Shown one piece after another: positions 19,142-28,493 of a DNA stretch of 64,000 bases. Location: positions 4,960,001-5,024,000 of the forward strand of contig OY751491.1 of assembly GCA_963565915.1 (NCBI GenBank), written 5' to 3'. The position numbers and the translations under genes are program-made. Source of the stretch: Entoloma clypeatum. Its lineage: Eukaryota > Basidiomycota > Agaricomycetes > Agaricales > Entolomataceae. Within the stretch, counting starts at the first letter, position 1. Each line of letters begins with the position of its first letter. The notes beneath the pieces were generated by a model. The model was not told the DNA's origin. It ran no database searches and worked only from the letters and a program-made list of their open reading frames with translations.

Positions 19142-19498
19142 TGTGTTACGGACTTACCGGTTTGTATGCTACGCACTTTTCCCTTGCATCGTACCTTCGT
19201 TATTTCTTTGACTCATCGGACCGCTTATTCATTTACCTTTACTCTACCATTCTCCTTTAGTATACTTCGCTCCCGTGCTGACTCGCGCTCCGCAGTAGGG
19301 ATTACTCAGTCTGCAGTTACTGACTCATCCGCACTGCCTTCCGCAGCTACTGACTCACTCGCTACCGCTCGTAGCCAGTACTATATAAACTCCATGTACC
19401 ATAGCTACATTCCTTAGATTTAGCAATCACTTTGCCCTTTGCCTTTCCACTTCCTGCATACTCTGCCCGAAGCTTGGAACGGTTTGTTAAGCATAACA
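19142..19498 (+). repeat. 5' LTR of Gypsy B' (357 bp)
   Basis: TGTTACGG...GCATAACA. TATATAAA lies at 19382-19389. TGACTCA (Gcn4/AP-1-type bZIP motif) occurs at 19209, 19321 and 19351 in the U3 part. The predicted mRNA 5' end is AGATTTAGCAA at 19416-19426. Confidence 0.9.
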
Positions 19499-19500
19499 AG

Positions 19501-19511
19501 TTGCTAAATCT
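19501..19511 (+). other. Self-priming primer-binding site of Gypsy B'
   Basis: TTGCTAAATCT, two bases after the LTR end, is the exact reverse complement of 19416-19426, which begins 34 nt after the TATA start. Confidence 0.72.
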
Positions 19512-19558
19512 CGTTAGGTTCGCCCAGAGCGAAGAGAGAAACTACCAGACGAGTCAAG

Positions 19559-21091
19559 ATGTCGCGCTTCTTTGAAGACTTCACCAGTAACCCATTCAGC
19601 ACGCCAGAAGCCCGACAGGAGGAGCTAAGTCCTTGAGACAGTATCGATTTTACGCTTATCCAGCAGTACATCGAATCGGAGATCCGTCGCATCCTACAGC
19701 AGGTGCTTGACGAAGAACTAGACAACGACGAGCATCGCCCCCACGGCGAGATAGCAGAGAGCATCCATCTTGCTCGGCAACACCAGATCGCACGTTACAA
19801 CGCCCGACAGAACGAACTCGAAAGCTTTCGCGTTCAAGAAGGACCTCAGACAGGTCGGATCACAGAGATCAGAGAGTTTATCGGTGTCCAGACAACTGTT
19901 ATCAGAAGATTGATTAGGACGCTCACATCGAGACGTCACAGAGCCACATCATCACGTCTTACTCGAAGCAGCAGATCTACGCCCACTTCACCATCGAAGA
20001 ACAACAGACCGAGTACAACTGCTGGGCACGAAACGAGAGACTTGACCCCTTTTTGAGACCAACAGACGCGCAGGAACAGAGATTCCTTAGAGATTTACAG
20101 AGGAAATACTCTGAACGTTTTGCCACCGATTCCGCCGATGAGTCCCCTGACGAATTTACTTTTGACTCCGCGCAGTCAGATATCGAACAGACGCCTAGAA
20201 CAGGGACTCATTTTCAATCCTTACCTGTATCCCGAACCCCATCTTCATCCCAACAACCCGACTCCTCTTCTCCTCCGCAGACTCTAAACATGGCAGAAGC
20301 TCTGGCTGTACAAACAATGGATACATCCAAGATCATCAAGGATCCTGGGATGTTCAAGGACAGATACACCTTTGACGAGTGGTGGAAAGCCACCAAACTA
20401 TACATCAGGTTCCAAAAGAGCCTCACAGACGATCAGAAGATTCTTGTGGTACTATCCCGCATGATGGAAGGGTCCGGCAGGCACTGGGCCAGTAACAAGT
20501 TAGACGCTCTTGCCGTTGACAACGAGAACATCACCTGGCTAGGTTTTTCTGATGACATCGCCACACAATTCTCCATCGCCAACAAGTCGGTCGCTGCCAA
20601 AGCGAGACTCGAAGTCCTGAAACAAGAGAAACGCACTGTTGATGAATTCTTGGATGAATTTGAAGAACTCTTGAAACTGTCAAACCTGGGCGAAGAAACT
20701 GGGAAATACATCCTAGAGAAGAACGTCAACCGCAGAATCTCTGAACAAGTGGCCAGCGATGGCAAGATGTACACCGATTATGCAAATGCGCACCGGATCG
20801 GGTACCACTTATGGTGGTCAGGGCAAAGCCATGGAGATCGACAAAGCAGGAGTAGCCCGTTGCTACAACTGTCAGCGCTTCGGTCATCTGGCTAAAGACT
20901 GTAGCGCTCCAAAGAAGAAAGATGGTCGCAAGTGTTTCAACTGTGACCAAGAAGGCCATATCGCGCGCAACTGCCGCAAGCCGAAGAAGAACTCCGGAAG
21001 GGTTAGGAAGGTGTCCGAGGAAGATGCCGAGAATGATGAAACCACAGTCTTAGAAGCCGACGAGAAGGATTTTCCCGAAGGGTCCGATTAA
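19559..21091 (+). pseudogene. gag: Gypsy B' gag
   Basis: Starts at ATG 19559. Lesions: TGA after E-E-L-S-P (19634-19636), a one-base frameshift near 19910, and a 65-nt deletion near 20787 that shifts the frame just before the zinc knuckles. The part from about 20030 to 20785 is open and corresponds to the capsid region; two CCHC knuckles are read in another frame at about 20862-20985. The stop at 21089-21091 matches B. The nonsense codon and first frameshift are shared with B; the 65-nt deletion is private. Confidence 0.82.
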
Positions 21092-21141
21092 ACGACGCTA
21101 AGTCGCGACCCTTATCTATTAAACAGACTTGATTGCCTTGT

Positions 21142-24100
21142 ATGACTGCAGACAATAGAACCTATGTCATCCCCGCCAAGCGAGCTGCTGCATCAACTAA
21201 GATTGTGAAGGGAGATAAACCTCCGAAAAGATGAGAGATCAGGCTGTTGGCTCAGCTCAAAACACGACGAGGACCAAAGGCCAACCAACCTAAGGTTGAC
21301 AGCGGATGTGAACGCACATGCATCCATCCCAGAACAGCACACGAACAGAACCTCCCCACGCGAGGAATACCGCCCATAGCAATTCTAAATGCAGATGGAT
21401 CACCAAATCGACAACAGAAAGCGAGCCAACTTGCCGAAGTCAAACTGGATTTGGGAGCACATCAGGAAACCATGGAAGCAATGGTACTGGACATTGGGAG
21501 AACGGACATGCTCTTGGAACATGACTGGTTGGTACACCACAACCCCACAATTAATTGGACAACCGGCGCGGTAACATTTAACCGGTGCCCAACAACATGT
21601 CGAACCAAACACCCGGATCCCAGGATTAACCTTAATGGTCGCAAACACCGGGTTCGCATGATTGAGGTGCGCGACAAAGATGCACCCAAAAAGTCGGATC
21701 AGAAATAGAAGCCTGGAGACCCTATTTTGGAAGCTGTCACTCCCACACCACCTCCCACAACCAAACGACCCTCATATGTTGAACGATTTGCTCATCTTTT
21801 TGAGAAAGAGAACTTTGACAAGATCCCAAAGGAGAGGGAATGGGACCATGGTATTGAACTTACACCGGACGCACCAAAGGAACTAGGGGGAAATACATAT
21901 CCTATGACGCAAAAGGAACAAGAAGAATTGGACGCATTCATTGACGAGGGTCTAGCAACAGGAAAGATCCGCCCGTCCAAATCCCCTTATGCCTCCCCTT
22001 GCTTCTTCATCAACAAAAAGGATGGCTCCAAACGATTGGTACAAGATTACCGCATGGTCAATAAATTCACGGTCAAAGACAAGTTCCCACTCCCACGAAT
22101 ATCCGATCTCTTGGACGTACTGAAAGATGCAGTCTACTTCAATAAAATGGACATCATGTGGGGCTATAACAATATCCGGATTAAGGAGGGCGATGAATGG
22201 AAAGCTGCCTTTCTCACCAGTCGAGGATTGTTTGAACCATTGGTCATGTTTTTCGGTCTTTGCAACTCCCCAGGAACGTTCTCTTGAATGATGGCTAGTC
22301 TATTCCGGGACCAGATCCGCCAACGTATCTGCGTGATCTACATGGATGACATCATGGTTATTGGTAAAACCAAGGAAGAACTCACACGAAACACCAAAGA
22401 AATCCTACAGATCCTATCAGACAATGATTTGTTCCTAAAGGAGAAGAAGTGTTTATGGGAAGTAACAAAATGTCCTATATTGGGATATGTGGTTGGTGAG
22501 GGACATGTTGAGATGGAAACTGAGAAGGTGGATACAATTCGAAACTGGCGAGCACCCACATCAAAAAAGGAAGTTCAGAAGTTCCTTGGATTTGCTAACT
22601 TCTATCGACGTTTTATTGAAGGGTCCTCAAACATCGCGAAACCTCTCACCGCGCTCACAGGCGGTACGGCATTTACTTGGGAACCAACAGAGCGGCAAGC
22701 TTTTGAAGGTCTCATACGGGCAATTACATCGGCACCGGTCTTGGCATTACCAAAACCAGAGGGACAGTTCAGGGTTGAAACCAATGCATCGGGCTATGCA
22801 ATTGGAGCAGTACTCTCTCAGAAGCAAGACGACAAATGGCACCCCATCGCGTTCTTGTCGCGGACCATGTCCGCGGCCGAACAGAATTACGAGATATACG
22901 ACAAGGAACTTCTGGCAGTCGTGGAAGCATTGAAAGATTGGAGACACTATCTCTCGAAGCCAGGGAACGTTTTGAAATCTTGACCGATCACAAGAACCTG
23001 GAATATTTCCGTCATCCTCAGGACCTAAATCAACGACAGCGACGCTGGAAAATGAAGTTACAAGACTATGACTTCGAATTACTGGAAAATGAAGTTACAA
23101 GACTATGACTTCGAATTACTGTTGAAGTTCCACCTGGGCGCTAGCCACAGGCGTACTGAGCAACACAGCTACAGTGTGGAAGTACTCTACTTAACCATTC
23201 TAGCCACTTACATGGTTTGGGAGGGTGAATACTTCCGTCGTCCTCAGGACCTGAATCAACGACAGCGACGCTGGAAAATGAAGTTACAGGACTATGACTT
23301 CGAATTACGGCATGTGCCCGGCAAGACCAATGCGAAAGCGAACATCCTGTCACGCTTACCCTGGTATGAAGCGGAACTCGAACCACAGGACAGTGACCAA
23401 ATGCTCAAGGAGGGACTATTCTTGAAACGATTGGAATCAGAAGATATGGTACAAATGGAGATGTTCATGGAGGAACAATTCTTTGAAGGGGGTGAAACAT
23501 CTGATTCCATCAAAATTGGAAACGTCACGACCATCGAAAATCCGTGGATTGCACGCATCAAGGGTTCAAACCGCATGGAGACAGAAGTAGCCCAGGGTCT
23601 AAAGAAGAATCCTCATTGGTATCAACAGGAAAACGGCATCACATATGCAGGCGAACGAGTCTATGTCCCGCCATTCTACCTCAACTACGGTTTACATCCG
23701 TGGAAGGGAGAACTTGTGTTAGAAGATACCAATCCGGCTGCCAACGACTTCTTGAAAAAACTCAAACAGACACGAGAAGAAGCCAATGCTGCGCTGAAAC
23801 AAGCACAGGATCAGATGAAGAAGACAGTTGACACACGGCGAAGTCCGTCTTGGGACTACCGCATCGGAGACAAGGTGTGGCTGGAAGGGACTAACATCAG
23901 GACCGATCGACCCTCAAAGAAACTTGATGCACTCCGACATGGACCATTCAAAGTCCTAGAGAAGAAAGGAGCTAGCGCGTACCTTCTTGATCTTCCGAAG
24001 ACTTGGAAGATGATTCACCCTGTGTTCAACGAGACCCTGTTGTCACCATATGAAACTCCGAAGTACGCCATCCAGAAAAAGAAACCAGCCCCTGATCCAA

Positions 24101-24297
24101 TCATCGTCGAAGGACGAGAAGAGTACCATGTGTCTACGATCCTGGACTCTCGAAAGTTCCGCGGAAAGATCCAGTACCTCGTCCAGTGGGAAGGATATGG
24201 CCCAGAAGAGAACACATGGGAACCGCGAGCTAATGTTCAGAACGCTCAAGATTTGATCCGTGATTTCCATCGGCAGAACCCGTCACGTCCACGATAA
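21142..24297 (+). pseudogene. pol: Gypsy B' pol: protease, RT, RNase H, chromodomain; integrase core lost
   Basis: ATG at 21142. Protease D-S-G at about 21300, RT with Y-M-D-D at about 22341-22352, and RNase H with the T-N-A-S-G-Y-A block. Nonsense codons: TGA at 21231-21233, TAG at 21706-21708 and TGA at 22285-22287, all shared with B and all explained by one C-to-T change. The frame is lost near 22970; a repeated 3' RNase H segment with a Copia LTR fragment follows (22985-23310). The frame then reads to the stop at 24295-24297, but near 23672 it jumps from Y-V-P-P straight to F-Y-L-N-Y, missing about 660 nt that hold the integrase zinc finger and D-D-E core of copy D. The C-terminal chromodomain ([13 protein letters not shown]) is intact. 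Confidence 0.85.
23120..23226 (-). repeat. Copia E-family LTR fragment inside Gypsy B' pol
   Basis: About 107 bp beginning TGTTGAAGTTCC match the terminal part of the Copia LTRs at 31296 and 34758. It directly follows GAATTAC of the Gypsy sequence, the same target site at which the D copy meets a Copia LTR. Confidence 0.85.
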
Positions 24298-24420
24298 AAG
24301 ACACCCGTTGAAATCAGCAACAGCATCGACCTCATCAGTCAAAAAACCCACCGAGTTCTCCGCTCCGTCTTCAATATAGCTACTCCATTCTTCCTCTATC
24401 TCTCCAACATCCTCCGCACC

Positions 24421-24783
24421 ATGTTCACTGCCACCACCACATCCACTGAAACCAACCCCGCCATCACTGCCCTCATGGGTGAAGCCCTCTCCATGAGAGA
24501 CCAGATCCACGCGCTAGAAGCCTCGCTCGCTGACATCCTGCATCGACAGATGCACATCCGCCTCCATTCTTTATCCGACCTCCCCGTCGCACCAACCCCC
24601 GAAGAGAAACAAATCCTCGGGAACTACACCCGTACGCTGGTCGTTGAAAACCGGCGCATCTGACTAGCCGTCCGGAGTCTCGAGCTCGCCGTCGCCATCA
24701 ACGAAGAGCTAATAGACGATTGGAGCCTCAAGGAGAATGGCTCCTGGACAAACAACGACGATGCCGGAGGATGGGGACAATGA
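24421..24783 (+). pseudogene. B-family accessory ORF between pol and 3' LTR (B' copy)
   Basis: 120 codons with one internal TGA (24661-24663) where copy D has TGG, then stop at 24781-24783 just before the polypurine tract. The predicted protein is mostly helical, with a motif A-L-S-M-R-D-Q-I-H-A-L and a second conserved block I-N-E-E-L-I-x-D-W-S-L-K-E. In-frame sequence upstream of the Met encodes a hydrophobic stretch (A-T-P-F-F-L-Y-L-S) also found in D. No known family recognised. Conservation in both copies suggests a real extra gene of this Gypsy family. Confidence 0.55.
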
Positions 24784-24817
24784 CTCTGTGAGGACACAGA
24801 GCTTGAGGAGGGGAACA

Positions 24818-25205
24818 TGTTGCGGACTTACCGGTTTGTATGTTACGCACTTTTCCCTTGCATTGTACCTTCATTATTTCTTTGACTCATCGTACCGCTT
24901 ATTCATTTACCTTTACTCTACCATTCTCCTTTAGTATACTTCGCTCCCGCGCTGACTTGCACTCCGCAGTAGGGATTACTCAGTCCACAGTCATCTGACT
25001 CACTTCGCACTGCCTTTCCGCAGTTACTGACTCATCCGCACTGCCTTCCACAGCTACTGACTCACTCGCTACCGCTCGTAGCCAGTACTATATAAACTCC
25101 ATGTACCATAGCTACATTCCTTAGATTTAGCAATCACTTTGCTCTTTGCCTTTCCACTTCCTGCATACTCTGCCCGAACCTTGGAACAGTTTGTTAAGCA
25201 TAACA
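24818..25205 (+). repeat. 3' LTR of Gypsy B' (388 bp)
   Basis: TGTTGCGG...GCATAACA, preceded by the purine-rich GAGGAGGGGAACA. It is longer than the 5' LTR because of an extra copy of a 28-32-bp U3 repeat carrying TGACTCA; four TGACTCA motifs are present (24883, 24995, 25028, 25058). Confidence 0.88.
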
Positions 25206-25206
25206 A

Positions 25207-26174
25207 ATCGCCGTCATTTATGTCGATGACTCTGCTTTTCTCGGCACAAACTGGGAATACACGCTAGAAAAGAAGAAGGCCTTCATGACAACATGGGAAT
25301 GTAGGGACCTAGGACACCTAGTCCCTGATGGGGACCCAAAAGAATTTCTCTCGATCCAAATAAGGCAACGTGGGAAAAGGATCTTCATTGATCAAGTACC
25401 CTACCTTGAGAAAATTCTCGCACGCATGGGGATGAGCGAATCTAATGCCACCCATACCCCACTCCCAACGGGCTACAAACCCATGAAGTCTGAAGATGAA
25501 CCCAATGCGGAACTCAGATCCAAGTACCAATCCGTCATCGGATCACTATTGTACTTAATGATCGGGACAAGACCCGACATTTGTTTTGCCGTGATCAAAA
25601 TGTCTCAATTCTCCGCAAACCCTACCAAGCACCATTTAGAAGTGGCCAGGGATATTTGCAGGTATTTGAAGGCAACAAAAAATTACGCGATCATGTACGA
25701 TGGTGAGGAATCTACGCATTCACAAATTCCGATTGGGCGTCAGATGAAAACACCAGGAAATCCACCACTGGTTACTTCGTATAGCTGGCATCTGGAGCAG
25801 TGACATGGGTTTCATCAGCACAAAAAACCATTGCCCTCTCTTCCACGGAAGCAGAATATATGGCGCTATCAGATTGCAGTCGTGCAGTGACATGGCTTAG
25901 AAGCATGCTTGCCGAACTTGGAATGCAGATCGGATCGGTTCCGATCTATGGAGATAACAATGGCTCCGTCTTTATCGCATCCAATCCTGTAACTGAGAAG
26001 CGATCCAAGCACATTGACGTGCGATTCCACTTCGTCAGAGAAAAAGTATCCGAAGGCATCATTATGGTCGAATTCATCGAAGGAGTGAATAACCCTGCAG
26101 ACCTTTTAACTAAGAATCTGGGGGAAATCCTCTTTAGCAAGTTTATCCCGTACTTCGGATTACTTAAAAACTAG
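25207..26174 (+). pseudogene. pol: Copia E RT-RNase H fragment
   Basis: Starts at the Y-V-D-D region of RT. RT connection and RNase H are readable. A frame break near 25705 separates K-N-Y-A-I-M-Y-D-G from the next block; the same break is present in E', while E has an additional 9-nt deletion. In the correct frame the N-S-D-W-A-S-D motif follows, then TAG where E' has TCG (Ser), then S-S-T-E-A-E-Y and D-N-N-G-S, ending at the stop 26172-26174. Confidence 0.82.
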
Positions 26175-26239
26175 ACAAAAGAGTACCTATATGGGAAAAA
26201 GTAAGATGTATTTAGAAGTATGTACTAAATATGGGGGGG

Positions 26240-26375
26240 TGTTGAAACTTTTCCATCACGTAGATAGATTAGATTAGATTACATCATGTGACCTTTACAC
26301 ATCTTCGATTACATACTTATTTGGTTGGTACAAACAGTAGTACGGTATATAAGACCAGGAAACTGTCAATATCAA
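26240..26375 (+). repeat. Copia E 3' LTR, truncated
   Basis: Matches the first part of the E' and E'' LTRs (TGTTGAAACTTTTCC, a GATTA-type repeat, GGTATATAAG), then breaks off at the tail-to-tail junction. Confidence 0.85.
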
Positions 26376-26376
26376 A

Positions 26377-28485
26377 GGATTGGATGCGATAAAGACGGAG
26401 CCATTGTTATCTCCATAGATCGGAACCGATCCGATCTGCATTCCAAGTTCGGCAAGCATGCTTCTAAGCCATGTTACTGCGCGACTGCAATCTGATAGTG
26501 CCATGTATTCTGCTTCCGTAGAAGAGAGGGCAATGGTTTTTTGTGCTGATGAAACCCATGTTATTGCTCCAGAAGCCAGCGATATGAAGTAACCAGTGGT
26601 AGATTTCCTGGTCTTTTCGTCTGACGCCCAATCGGAGTCTGTAAATGCATAGATTCCTTCCCAGAATCACCATCATACATGATCGCATAATCTTTTGTTG
26701 CCTTCAAATACCTGCAAATATCCCTAGCCACTTCTAAATGGTGTTTGGTAGGGTTTGCGGAAAATTGGGACATTTTGATCACGGCGAAACAAATGTCGGG
26801 TCTTGTCCCGATCATTAAGTACAATAGTGATCCGATGACAGATTGGTACTTGGATCTGAGTTCCCCATTGGGTTCATCTTCGGACTTCATGGGTTTGTAG
26901 CCCGTTGGGAGTGGGGTATGGGTGGCATTAGATTCGCTCATCCCCATGCATGCGAGAATTTTCTCAAGGTAAGGTACTTGATCAATGAAGACCCTCTTCC
27001 CATGTTGCCTTATTTGGATCGAGAGAAATTCTTTCGGTTCCCCATTAGACACTAGGTGGCCTAGGTCCCTACATTCCCATGTTGTCATGAAGGCCTTCTT
27101 TTTCTCTAGCGTGTATTCTCGGTTTGTGCCGAGAAAAGCAGAGTCATCGACATAGATGACGGCGATCACAATTTCCCCGTTGGTACTTGTGTGAATAAAA
27201 ACTCCCACATCGGAGTGTAGCCGAACAAAGCCGAGCTTTTTCATGGAGGAATCGAGTTCTCTCCACCAGGCTAATGTGGCCTGCTTGAGTCTGTATAGGG
27301 CTTTGTATAGTCGGTACACGAGGTGTTCTTTCCCTTTTACTATGTAATCCTCTGGCTGTCGCATGTAAATTACCTCACGGAGTGTTCCATAGAGGAAGGC
27401 TGCTGAGACGTCCAAGAGTGTCATGAACCACCCTTCAAGGGCTGTCAATGCCAGAATCAACCGGACAGTCTCGTACCTCACTACTGGTGAGAAATTTTGA
27501 TCAAAGTCGATCCCTTCTACCTGTGAGAAGCCTTTTGCGACAAGGCGCGCTTTCAAACACCCATCGGATTTTTCGTTGTAAACCCATTTGTTCCTTAGTG
27601 CTTTCCTCCCTGTAGGTAGGGGTACTAACTCCGTGATCACCCTGCGGCTTTTGAGCATGTCTAGCTCTTTTTGTTCTGCCGCATACCAATCTTCTTTGTT
27701 CGGAAGAGAGTATATGTCTTTGTGTGACATTTCGATGATGCCTACTTGGATGGAGATTGCCTCCATCAGGAGATTGTTCATCCATGCCGTTTGACCGCCC
27801 AATCTACGTCTTCGATCCATTTTTCAAGATCAGAAGCAGGGGTGTCTTCCCCATAGATGCTGTCTGGCATTCTCTGAACTCGTCGTTCCCTGATCGGTCG
27901 ATCTGGTACTTGCTCGGGCTCTGGAGTGGGTACTCGTGGCTCGTCATCGGGCTCGCTACGCGGCAAATCGTCGTCTGATTCAGGGTGATCCTGTCCAGTG
28001 GGAACAGGGTCGTGAGGTTTTTCGTAATTGTCATCGTTTCCGGGGATGAGGTCCTCAAACTCATCAGCCGGTTCTGGGTTTTCCATTTCTGGATGGTTTT
28101 CTGGCAAAGGGTCGATGTGGCATCTAGGGTACTTGCTTTCATCAAAGATAGCTTTCCCACCCATGAAAATTGTATTAGTCTCAGGATCCATGAAACGGTA
28201 TCCTTTGACCCCTGGCTTTGATCCAAGATAAATCATCAATTGAGATCTAGACTCCAGGGAATTTCTACGTTTTTCCTTTGGGATATACACATATGCCTGA
28301 CATCCGAAGACTCTGATGCTTGACATATCGGGGATCTCATTAGTCACCCTGGAGTAAGGGGTATTCCATTCGAGACGCTGCATGGGGGTTCTGTTGTAGA
28401 GAAAAGCTGCATGTTCCAAACAGAATTCCCACCACATAGGGGGTAAGCACGCGTCGAAGCGCAAGGCCTGAGATTTCTCCCACAA
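26377..28485 (-). pseudogene. pol: Copia E' integrase tail, linker, RT and RNase H
   Basis: Continues the integrase after the deletion (N-R-T-L-W-E-K) to a stop at 27778. RT is in a new frame (27820-26561) with K-A-R-L-V-A-K-G, L-D-V-S-A-A-F-L-Y-G and Y-V-D-D near 27142-27153. The A-L-Y-G-L-K-Q motif has Arg for Gly. The RNase H frame breaks near 26668, at the same site as in Copia E, and resumes at 26504-26377 where the element is cut. Confidence 0.8.
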
Positions 28486-28493
28486 GGTTCGAT

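Larger units (their letters stand above)
19142..25205 (+). mobile_element. Gypsy B' (chromovirus, Tf1/sushi-like), rearranged full-span copy
   Basis: 5' LTR 19142-19498, gag, protease, RT, RNase H, a scarred junction at 22985-23310, chromodomain, accessory ORF and 3' LTR 24818-25205. The integrase core is deleted. LTRs are flanked by AACAG on the left and AATCG on the right, so there is no TSD. The left flank is hAT-2 and the right flank Copia E, so the copy has been joined to new DNA on at least one side. LTRs belong to a shorter subfamily than those of B and D. Confidence 0.88.
25206..26376 (+). mobile_element. Copia E, 3' fragment (RT end, RNase H, partial 3' LTR)
   Basis: Begins in the RT catalytic region directly at the B' 3' LTR end and reaches a polypurine tract and an LTR start TGTTGAAAC at 26240. 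The LTR is cut after about 136 bp, where minus-strand Copia E' begins. The two copies are joined tail to tail. Confidence 0.85.
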
